Shown here piece after piece: positions 39,269-46,601 of a stretch of 64,000 bases of DNA. The DNA is taken from the NCBI RefSeq assembly GCF_020539485.1, contig NZ_JACDXU010000001.1:1488001-1552000 (forward strand). Reading direction: 5' to 3'. Under the pieces are notes generated by a model. That model saw only the letters and a program-made list of their open reading frames with translations. It did no database searches and was not told the DNA's origin. The stretch's first letter is position 1. Each line of letters opens with the position of its first letter. The DNA comes from Fulverythrobacter ferritrahens (lineage in GTDB: Bacteria; Pseudomonadota; Alphaproteobacteria; Sphingomonadales; Sphingomonadaceae). A program made the translations under genes and the position numbers.

Positions 39269-40720
39269 TCAGTTGGCTTCCGACCAGCCCAGCCCAAGGG
39301 CCTTCTGCAAGGTGATGAAATCGATCGTCAGCTGCGCGCGGGCCTGAGTAAGCGATTGCTGCGCGGCATTATGCGCCAGTTCCGCCTCCAGATATGCGGG
39401 CTTGCCACTTGCGCCCAGATCGAAGCGCTGGCGTTCCAGTTCCTCGATCCTGGCCGCGCTGGCTTCCGCGCGAGCAAGGCTCGCCACTGTCTCGCGCGAG
39501 GCTCGGAAGGCTGCCAGCGCATCCTCCACATCCCGCAGGGCGCCAAGCACGGTGCCGCGATACATCGCCTCTGCCTGATCGCGTCGGGCCTCGGCCTGGC
39601 CAACCTGCGCCTTGGCCTTGCCGAAATCGAGCACGTTCCACTGCAGCATCGGCGCGGCGATGGCGGTGAAATCGTCAAGATGCGTGAGATCCTCCACCCG
39701 GCTGCCGCCGATACCCAGGATGCCCATGAAGCTCAGACGCGGGAAGCGAGCGGCTTCGGCAACGCCGATCCGCGCCGTCTCCGCGGCCAGACGACGCTCC
39801 GCCACGCGGATGTCAGGCCGGCGCTGGATCAGGTCTGCCGGATTGCCCACGGCAATGCTGGCGGGCGGCAGCGGAATGGCTGCTGGGCGTTCCAGCAGGG
39901 GATCGACCGCCCCCGGCACTTCGCCCGCAAGAATGGCCAGCGCATTGGCATAGCTATCCGCCTGGGCCTTGAGCGGCGCGACCTGTTGGCGTGCCTGTTC
40001 CAGCGCGGAATGGGCGCGTTCGACTTCCACCGAAGTCCCCGCCCCCAGCTCGAAACGCTGGCGGGCGAAATCCGCCAGTTCCTTGCGCTGCTTCACGGCC
40101 GCCTGCGCAAGGTCGAGCCGCTGCTGGCGATCGCGATATTCGAGATAGGCGCTGGCAACGGCAGATGTCAGGCTGACCCGCGCGTCCTGCGCGCTCGCCT
40201 CCGCGCCCGCCAGTTCAGCGCGGGAAGCCTCGTCCTTGCGCCGCTGTCCGCCGAAAAGATCGATTTCCCAGGCAGCGTTGAGGCCCAGATTGAAGATATT
40301 GGTAGAAGTCGTCCCGCCCGATTGCTCGGTCGTGGCAGTATCGCCTTCCTGCGAGCCGCCGCCGAGATCGGGGATACGGACATGGGCGGCAACGCCCATC
40401 GCTGAAACCGACGGCTTGCTGCCCGCCTTTTCCACGGCCAGCGCCGCACGTGCCTGCCCGATGCGGGCGCGCGCCGCGGCCAGGTCGGGATTGCCCGCCA
40501 GGGCACGCTTTTCCAACTCGTCCAGCACGGGATCGCCCAGCGCGGTCCACCAGTCGGCCAGAGCCGGCTCGGCCTGCGCGAAGTCGCTCACGCCGCGCAC
40601 ATAACCGTCCCCGCCCGAAGCGGAGCCCAGCGCAGGCGGCCCGGCATAATTCGGCCCGACGGTGCAGGCCCCGAGGCTCAGCAGGGCGGGAAGGATCAGG
40701 TAGCGGTTCGAATATCGCAT
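39269..40720 (-). CDS. NodT-family outer-membrane efflux lipoprotein
   Basis: 483 aa. A lipoprotein signal with lipobox LGAC (Cys19) precedes the RND/NodT outer-membrane factor fold: two homologous halves of long alpha-helical hairpins (VERAHSALEQARQQVAPLKAQ; ARRDQAEAMYRGTVLGALRDVEDALAAFRAS) joined by beta strands. It should form the trimeric TolC-like exit duct for the EmrAB pump encoded upstream, 8 bp away. Last gene of the MarR-controlled efflux operon. Confidence 0.94.
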   Translation of the reverse strand: MRYSNRYLILPALLSLGACTVGPNYAGPPALGSASGGDGYVRGVSDFAQAEPALADWWTALGDPVLDELEKRALAGNPDLAAARARIGQARAALAVEKAGSKPSVSAMGVAAHVRIPDLGGGSQEGDTATTEQSGGTTSTNIFNLGLNAAWEIDLFGGQRRKDEASRAELAGAEASAQDARVSLTSAVASAYLEYRDRQQRLDLAQAAVKQRKELADFARQRFELGAGTSVEVERAHSALEQARQQVAPLKAQADSYANALAILAGEVPGAVDPLLERPAAIPLPPASIAVGNPADLIQRRPDIRVAERRLAAETARIGVAEAARFPRLSFMGILGIGGSRVEDLTHLDDFTAIAAPMLQWNVLDFGKAKAQVGQAEARRDQAEAMYRGTVLGALRDVEDALAAFRASRETVASLARAEASAARIEELERQRFDLGASGKPAYLEAELAHNAAQQSLTQARAQLTIDFITLQKALGLGWSEAN

Positions 40721-40728
40721 CTGTTATC

Positions 40729-42303
40729 TCAATGGGCCGGAGCGGCGGAAATGTCCTTGGGCAGCGGCTTCAGCAGCAGGACAAGCGGAGTGACCATCAG
40801 GATGCCCACCGCGAGCAGCCAGAACATGTCGTTATAAGTCATCACCAGCGCCTCGCGGGTGATGGAGCCGGAAATGGCGCGCAAGGCCGCTTCAGGCCCG
40901 CCCAGCATCTGCGCCATGCCGGAAACATGCTCCTGCACGGCAACGCTGTTGGCCTGCATCGTTTCCTCGATGCGGCGCGAATGGAACCACAGGCGCTGTT
41001 CCTGCACCGTGGCAATGGCAGCCAGGGCAAAGGAGCCGCCAATATTACGCGCCGCATTGAACAGGCCGGACGCATCCCCCGCATATTGCGGCGGCACGGA
41101 AGAGATCGCCGCCTGATTGAGGAAGAGGAAGGCCAGCACCGTTCCCACGCCACGCAGCAACTGGGAGTCCACGAAATCTCCGCCCACGGAGTTGGCAGTG
41201 AGCGCCGTATCCACCCAGCAGCTGAGCGACAGGATAAGCAGGCCAGCAATCACGGCAAAGCGGATGTCCAGATATCGCATCATCAGCGGCGCCAGGAACA
41301 TCAACATCATCGACGGGATGCCGGAGATCATCACTACCTTGCCCGCCTGAAGGGCGTTGTAATCCGCAATCGAGGCCAGGAATTGCGGGATGACATAGGA
41401 GGTGCCGTAGATCACCATGCCCAGCATCACCGCCATCACCACCACCGCACCGAATTGTCGGTCAAACAACAGGGCAAGCCGGATGATCGGGCTCTTCGAG
41501 CGGAATTGCCCCACGATCATCATGGCATAGCCGATGGCGGAAACCACGGTCAGCTTGATGATGAGAGAGGAGGAGAACCATTGTTCGCGATTGCCTTCCT
41601 CCAGCACCACGGTCATGCAGCCCAGACCCACGGAGAGGCCGACCAGACCCAGCCAGTCCGCATCCTTGAGCAGTTCGGGCCGCATCTTCTCGTTCGGCAG
41701 GCCGACCAGCAGCAGCACGACCAGAAAGGCACAGATCGGGACGTTGATCAGAAAGGCATAGTGCCAGCTGAATTCCTCGGTCAGCCAGCCGCCCAGCAGC
41801 GGCCCGACAACCGGTCCAAGAATGGCCGTCACGCCGAACAGCGCAGTGCCGATGGGCTGCTGATGGCGCGGCAGGCGCGTGGCGATGATAGTCATCGCCG
41901 TGGGGATCATGCCACCGCCGGCAAGGCCCTGCCCCGCACGGCCGATGATCATGGTCGTCAGATTGTCGGCAATGCCGCACAGCACCGAAAAGGCCGTGAA
42001 CAAGGTGGCCGAGATCAGCAGGAAGCGGCGCAGGCCCAGCAATCGCTCAAGCCATGCGCAAAGCGGCACGACGATGATTTCCGCGACGAGGAAAGAGGTG
42101 GCGATCCACGTGCCTTCCGTGCCGCTGGCCCCGATCTCGCCCTGGATCGTGGGCAAGGCCGAATTGACGATCGAGATGTCCAGTGTGGCCATCATCGCAC
42201 CCAGCGTGCCAGCCATCACGGCCAGCCATGCGCTGAGATCGGCATTTGCGGGGCGCCCGCTCTTGGCGGCGGGCGCATCCATCGAGGTGGCGGCGGAAGC
42301 CAT
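40729..42303 (-). CDS. emrB: DHA2-family multidrug MFS transporter EmrB
   Basis: 524 aa with 14 predicted membrane segments of the DHA2 (EmrB/QacA) family. Motif D1-like LDISIVNSALPTIQ is in the first span, GRAGQGLAGGGMIP follows, and the motif-C region TAILGPVVGPLLGGWL is clear. A proton antiporter that, with EmrA and the NodT duct, expels hydrophobic drugs or phenolics across both membranes. The start shares a base with the emrA stop (TAATG). The order emrA-emrB-nodT on one transcript matches tripartite efflux operons of alphaproteobacteria. Confidence 0.95.
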   Translation of the reverse strand: MASAATSMDAPAAKSGRPANADLSAWLAVMAGTLGAMMATLDISIVNSALPTIQGEIGASGTEGTWIATSFLVAEIIVVPLCAWLERLLGLRRFLLISATLFTAFSVLCGIADNLTTMIIGRAGQGLAGGGMIPTAMTIIATRLPRHQQPIGTALFGVTAILGPVVGPLLGGWLTEEFSWHYAFLINVPICAFLVVLLLVGLPNEKMRPELLKDADWLGLVGLSVGLGCMTVVLEEGNREQWFSSSLIIKLTVVSAIGYAMMIVGQFRSKSPIIRLALLFDRQFGAVVVMAVMLGMVIYGTSYVIPQFLASIADYNALQAGKVVMISGIPSMMLMFLAPLMMRYLDIRFAVIAGLLILSLSCWVDTALTANSVGGDFVDSQLLRGVGTVLAFLFLNQAAISSVPPQYAGDASGLFNAARNIGGSFALAAIATVQEQRLWFHSRRIEETMQANSVAVQEHVSGMAQMLGGPEAALRAISGSITREALVMTYNDMFWLLAVGILMVTPLVLLLKPLPKDISAAPAH

Positions 42304-43469
42304 TACTTCTTCGCCTGCTCCAGAGCCTTCTGTTCACGCTCGATCTTCTTGAGCGCATCCTTGGCCGAACGCGTATCGACCGAGACATGAACCGACATGC
42401 CAGGCAGCAGCAATGCGCGGGTTTCCGGTCCGGCATCCACTGCAATCCGCACCGGAATGCGCTGGACGATCTTGGTAAAATTGCCGGTGGCGTTCTCGGG
42501 CGGCAGCAGGGAGAACTGCGCGCCGGTGCCCGGAGCGAAGCTTTCCACCTTGCCGTGCAGTTCCACGCCTTCCAGCGCGTCCACCTCGATCTTCACCGGC
42601 TGGCCGGGGCGCATCAGGCCCACCTGGGTTTCCTTGAAATTGGCCGTGATATAGAGTTGTTCGAGCGGCACGATCGACATGGTGCGCGCACCCGGCTGCA
42701 GGAACTGGCCGGGCTGCACGGTCTTGTTGCCGATCCGGCCCGCGATGCTGGCACGCACCACGGTGAAACCGAGATCGACTTCGGCCGCAGCACGCTGCGC
42801 CTGGCTGCCTTCCGCCTGAGCGCCCGCCTGCGCGATCTGCGCCTGCAGGGTGGCCACACGGCGCTGGGCGCTCACAAGGTCCGCCTTGCGGGCTGCAAGC
42901 GCGGCTTCCGCGCGCTCATACTGGCTGCGCTTTTCCGCGAAAGTCTCGCGCGATTCAGCACCCGTGGCGGCAAGTGCTTCGTAACGGTCACGAATGATCT
43001 TGGCGAAGCGCAGGTCGCTTTCTGCGGACACGAGCCGGGCCCGGGCGCCGTCCACGGCGGCGAGTTGCTCGGCGATCTGGGCGCGCAGCCCTTCGGCGCT
43101 GGCCTTGGCGACATCGATCTGGGCCTGCGCCTGGGCGACCTGGGAGCGATAATCGCGCGGATCGATGCTGAACAGCGCATCGCCGGCTTTCACGGCCTGA
43201 TTATCGGCGACGAACACCTTTTCGACATAGCCGGCTACCTTGGGAGCCACGATCACCGCGTCGGCCTGCACATAGGCATCGTCCGTGCTCTGCTGATAGC
43301 GGCCGACCATCCAGAAATTGGCGAACCAGCTCGCACCCAACACCAGCGCGACAATGCCAACGCCCAGCAGGACAATCCGCACTCCCCTGCGCTTGAAGGG
43401 GGACTGCTTCGGTTCAGTTACAGACGCGGCATCGTCTGCACCGAGATCTTCGGCGGTGGGGCTCGTCAC
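42303..43469 (-). CDS. emrA: HlyD-family periplasmic adaptor EmrA
   Basis: 388 aa from GTG 43469. The nearest ATG upstream (43477) is followed at once by a stop in its frame. A cytosolic N-terminus leads to a single span (VLLGVGIVALVLGASWFANFW), a lipoyl/barrel-sandwich segment, an alpha-helical hairpin (about residues 110-210, Ala/Gln/Glu-rich) and a beta-barrel ending. Membrane fusion protein linking EmrB to the outer-membrane duct. First gene of the efflux operon, divergent from its MarR regulator. The ribosome site (AAGGA, ten bases away) is only moderate. Confidence 0.93.
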   Translation of the reverse strand: MTSPTAEDLGADDAASVTEPKQSPFKRRGVRIVLLGVGIVALVLGASWFANFWMVGRYQQSTDDAYVQADAVIVAPKVAGYVEKVFVADNQAVKAGDALFSIDPRDYRSQVAQAQAQIDVAKASAEGLRAQIAEQLAAVDGARARLVSAESDLRFAKIIRDRYEALAATGAESRETFAEKRSQYERAEAALAARKADLVSAQRRVATLQAQIAQAGAQAEGSQAQRAAAEVDLGFTVVRASIAGRIGNKTVQPGQFLQPGARTMSIVPLEQLYITANFKETQVGLMRPGQPVKIEVDALEGVELHGKVESFAPGTGAQFSLLPPENATGNFTKIVQRIPVRIAVDAGPETRALLLPGMSVHVSVDTRSAKDALKKIEREQKALEQAKK

Positions 43470-43537
43470 TGTCTCATGATCCTTTCGAACGACTCGCCAA
43501 GAGTCGGAACTGCTTGCCAGATGCTCGCTATTGCAGC

Positions 43538-43554
43538 ATATGGCAATACCATAT
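43538..43554. promoter_or_regulatory. MarR operator in the emrA-marR divergent promoter
   Basis: ATATGGCAATACCATAT: perfect 6-bp inverted repeat around a 5-nt centre in the 102-bp gap between emrA and the MarR gene. It is 18 bp before the marR start, so binding would block both promoters. Confidence 0.75.
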
Positions 43555-43571
43555 ATTGTGGGCCCTCAACA

Positions 43572-44009
43572 ATGTCCGACCTTGAACATCTCGTAACCGC
43601 CTATGCGGACCTTTATCTGGAACTCATGCGGACAGTGGATCGCCGCATGGCGGAGCAAGGCGCATCCCTCTCGCGGACCAAGCTCTTGCTCTGCCTGCAG
43701 AAAAGAGGCGCACTCCGGGCAACCGACATCGCGGAATTCTTCAACCAGTCCCCCCGCACCGTGACCGAAGCGGTAGATGGGCTCGAGCGTGACGGGCTGG
43801 TCGAGCGCAAACCCGATCCGGAAGATCGACGCGCCAAATTCATCCATGTGACTCAGAAAGGCCACGAAGCGGCCGCCAAGACGGAGCCGCTGCGGCGCCA
43901 GCTGATCGATCAGACTTTCGGCACGCTGACCAAGGAAGAACAGGCCACCATGCTGCGGCTGCTCAACAAGGTGGCGAGCAATCTGACCAAGGCCGACCAC
44001 GCGGGCTGA
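43572..44009 (+). CDS. MarR-family transcriptional regulator of efflux operon
   Basis: 145 aa from ATG 43572. Winged helix-turn-helix of MarR type: recognition helix region ATDIAEFFNQSPRTVTEAVDGLERDGLVERKPDPEDRRAKFIHVTQKG (the DxRxxxV wing motif is DRRAKFI). Dimerisation helices at both ends. Divergent from emrA across a short region holding a perfect palindrome, so it most likely represses both the pump and itself, releasing DNA on binding a phenolic ligand. A longer in-frame extension upstream overlaps emrA antisense and is rejected. Confidence 0.93.
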   Translation: MSDLEHLVTAYADLYLELMRTVDRRMAEQGASLSRTKLLLCLQKRGALRATDIAEFFNQSPRTVTEAVDGLERDGLVERKPDPEDRRAKFIHVTQKGHEAAAKTEPLRRQLIDQTFGTLTKEEQATMLRLLNKVASNLTKADHAG

Positions 44010-44036
44010 CCCCCTTTCCCCGAGGCTCGGGCCCTC

Positions 44037-44483
44037 CTAACGCTCCAGCTTGGTTGCCAGAATTACGGACGTGGTGGTCCGCTCCACTCCTTCCAGCAGG
44101 CCGATCTCGTCGATCAGATCGTTGAGATGGGCGGTATCCTCCGCCTCTAGCAGAGCGATCACGTCATATTCGCCGCTGATGGCGAACACCGCCTGCACCA
44201 TGGGGATTTCCACCAGCGCCTGCTCCACTTCCCGGTGGCAGCGCGGCAGGGTCTTTATCATCATATGCGCGCGCACCCGGCTGCCCGAGAAGGCGGGGCC
44301 GAGGCGCACTGTATAACCGGCCACCACGCCTTCATCCTCCAGCCGGGCGAGCCGCGAATAAAGCAGCCCGCGCGATATATCGAGATCCTTCGCCAGTTGC
44401 GCGATCGGCCGCCGCGCATCGACGCGCAGCAGGGCCAGCAGCCGCTCGTCCGTCTCGTCAAGGCGCGGAGGCGAACCAGCCAT
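44037..44483 (-). CDS. Lrp/AsnC-family transcriptional regulator
   Basis: 148 aa from ATG 44483, overlapping the stop of the cyanophycinase fusion by one base (TGATG). A TTG one codon upstream is less likely. N-terminal HTH (LDETDERLLALLRVDARRPIAQLAKDLDISRGLLYSRLARLEDEG) and a C-terminal RAM domain (SGEYDVIALLEAEDTAHLNDLIDEI). Lrp-type regulators respond to amino acids. Coupling to a gene that should release aspartate and arginine, or other amino acids, suggests feedback on that operon. Confidence 0.92.
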   Translation of the reverse strand: MAGSPPRLDETDERLLALLRVDARRPIAQLAKDLDISRGLLYSRLARLEDEGVVAGYTVRLGPAFSGSRVRAHMMIKTLPRCHREVEQALVEIPMVQAVFAISGEYDVIALLEAEDTAHLNDLIDEIGLLEGVERTTTSVILATKLER

Positions 44484-46414
44484 CAATCGGCAAAGCCTTC
44501 ATCCGCATAAATCGCGGTCTGGGCCGGTTCGGCGGAAGAGGCCTTGCCGCGATACATGCCCAGATCGTTGATCGCGAAGGCCGCCGTGCCATCCGCGCCC
44601 ATTGCGATCAACCCGCCATCGCCGCCGATTGCCCCCACGGCCATGATGGTGGATTGCGCTGCCTGGCTGATGCTCTCGGCATTCCATGCCACACGGTCGC
44701 ACACCTGGCGGGCGGCGCTTTCGCGGATAAAATATTCGCCCGTGCCGGTGGCCGATACCGCGCATTGCCCATTCTTGGCATAGGTGCCGGCCCCGATGAT
44801 CGGGGAATCGCCCACCCGGCCCCAGCGCTTGCCGGTGGTACCGCCAGTGGAAGTGGCCGCCGCGAGGTTACCCTCCAGATCCAGCGCCACGGCGCCCACC
44901 GTACCATACATATGGGTGGGATCGATCCCGGCCTGCTGCTTCTTGCGCCAAGCATCGAACTGCTGCCAGCGTTCCTCCGTGCGGAACCACGAGGGATCGA
45001 CCTGTTCCAGCCCCTGTTCCTGCGAGAATTTGTCCGCACCGGCGCCCATCAGCATCACGTGGCGGCTCTTGTCCATCACCGCACGGGCCAATGCGATCGG
45101 GTGGCGCGTATGCGTGACCCCGGCCACGGCGCCCGCCTTCTGCGTCTTGCCGTCCATGATGGCGGCATCCAGCTCATTCTTGCCTTCCGCCGTGAACACC
45201 GCGCCGCGCCCGGCATTGAACAGGGGATCGTCTTCCAGAACCTGCACCGCAGCCTGCACCGCATCCAGCGCCGCGCCGCCCTGTTCGAGTACCTTGCTGC
45301 CCGCCGCCAGCGCCGCGTTGAGGCCCGCGCGATAGGCAGCGTCCTTTTCCGGCGTCAGGTCGCCGCGTTCCAGCACCCCTGCCCCGCCGTGGATGGCTAG
45401 AGACCACATCGGCACGATCCCGAACTTGCCCTTGCTGGCGAAATAATCGCGCACGAAAAGCGGATTGTCGACCTTACGTTCGGGGAGATGCAGCACCGAT
45501 TTCGGTCCGATGCCCACTACGCGAATGCGCGGCGCCTCCAGCGGTCCCCCTGGGGTCAAACCTTTGAGCGAGGAACCGTCCACCAGCCAGGCGATACCCT
45601 GCGGATCGGTTGCATAGATGCGCGCCGAACCATCGGCGTCCAGCGCCAGGGCCGCACTTTCATCTACGCCCAGGCCGAACATCGGGGCCTTGTCCGCCCC
45701 TTCCCCGGCCTGCGCCTTGGCGAGGAAGGCGAAGAGGCGGCCCAGTCGGTCACGTTCCTTGAAATGGGTATCGGTCACAATCCGGTGCAGCGGCTGGAGA
45801 TGGAGGAAATCCTCTTCCATCGTCACGGCCGGGCCAAAGGGATCGGCAAGCGCAGGCGGGCTGGTGATGCTGCCGCCATCCATCGCGCCGTAGAGTTTCT
45901 CTCCCAGCATGGCGAGGCCCGCACTGGTGCCCGCGATCGGCTTGCCCGCCGCGACATGCGCGTCCAGCAGTTTCGCGATTTCCGTGCCCTTCCAGAAGCG
46001 CACATAGTTGGACTGGTCCCCGCCCGCGATAAAGATACCGTCCGCCTTGCGGATAGTGTCCAGCACCTTGCGGTCGGTTGCGGCCTTGCGGCTGGAGAAA
46101 ACGAAGGTCTGCGCCGAGGCCACACCGCCGATATCGGTATAGAATTCGTCGCCGATCTCGCCCGCATAGGATGCGCGCAGCACCACGATATGCCCACCTC
46201 CTGCCTTGGCCACAAACCAGCGCATCGCATCATTGTTGCGATCCCCGCCGCCCATCAGCAGCAGCCCGCCCGAAACCTTGCCCGGAGTCGGGGCAGCGGT
46301 GTTTCCCACCACGTAATATTGATAGCCGCGATCCTTCGCCGTGGCGGGAAATGCAGTGAGAACGGGGAAAAGCAGCGCCGCCACAACCAGCGCGATCAGC
46401 TTGCGCAACCGCAT
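44483..46414 (-). CDS. secreted cyanophycinase-isoaspartyl peptidase fusion
   Basis: 643 aa from ATG 46414 (GGAGG four bases upstream). After a signal peptide (to about residue 26), residues 35-330 are a cyanophycinase-type S51 serine peptidase: GGDQ at 131-134 and nucleophile Ser164 in GTSAG. Residues 336-643 are a plant-type asparaginase/isoaspartyl peptidase: IHGGAG at 341-346, NAGRGAVF at 400-407 and nucleophile Thr505 in YGTVGAVALDLEGNLAAATSTGG. The Ntn domain normally self-cleaves before that Thr. Cyanophycinase yields beta-Asp-Arg dipeptides and isoaspartyl peptidases split them, so the fusion could do both steps outside the cytoplasm. Divergent from a TonB receptor and coupled to an Lrp gene. 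Confidence 0.92.
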   Translation of the reverse strand: MRLRKLIALVVAALLFPVLTAFPATAKDRGYQYYVVGNTAAPTPGKVSGGLLLMGGGDRNNDAMRWFVAKAGGGHIVVLRASYAGEIGDEFYTDIGGVASAQTFVFSSRKAATDRKVLDTIRKADGIFIAGGDQSNYVRFWKGTEIAKLLDAHVAAGKPIAGTSAGLAMLGEKLYGAMDGGSITSPPALADPFGPAVTMEEDFLHLQPLHRIVTDTHFKERDRLGRLFAFLAKAQAGEGADKAPMFGLGVDESAALALDADGSARIYATDPQGIAWLVDGSSLKGLTPGGPLEAPRIRVVGIGPKSVLHLPERKVDNPLFVRDYFASKGKFGIVPMWSLAIHGGAGVLERGDLTPEKDAAYRAGLNAALAAGSKVLEQGGAALDAVQAAVQVLEDDPLFNAGRGAVFTAEGKNELDAAIMDGKTQKAGAVAGVTHTRHPIALARAVMDKSRHVMLMGAGADKFSQEQGLEQVDPSWFRTEERWQQFDAWRKKQQAGIDPTHMYGTVGAVALDLEGNLAAATSTGGTTGKRWGRVGDSPIIGAGTYAKNGQCAVSATGTGEYFIRESAARQVCDRVAWNAESISQAAQSTIMAVGAIGGDGGLIAMGADGTAAFAINDLGMYRGKASSAEPAQTAIYADEGFAD

Positions 46415-46601
46415 ACAGCCTCCAGACCGGACACCCGAAATCCCGCAGGATGTGGGCAAAATGTTACAGGTTGATGCTCTCTATGCGCAATTTGAGGCTA
46501 AAGATCGACATATTGATTGAAATTTTCCGCACCGTCTGTTGAATCCCTCTGCCTGAGCGAAACGGAGGGGTCGCCCCGGGCACTGATTTACAGGGCAATA
46601 T

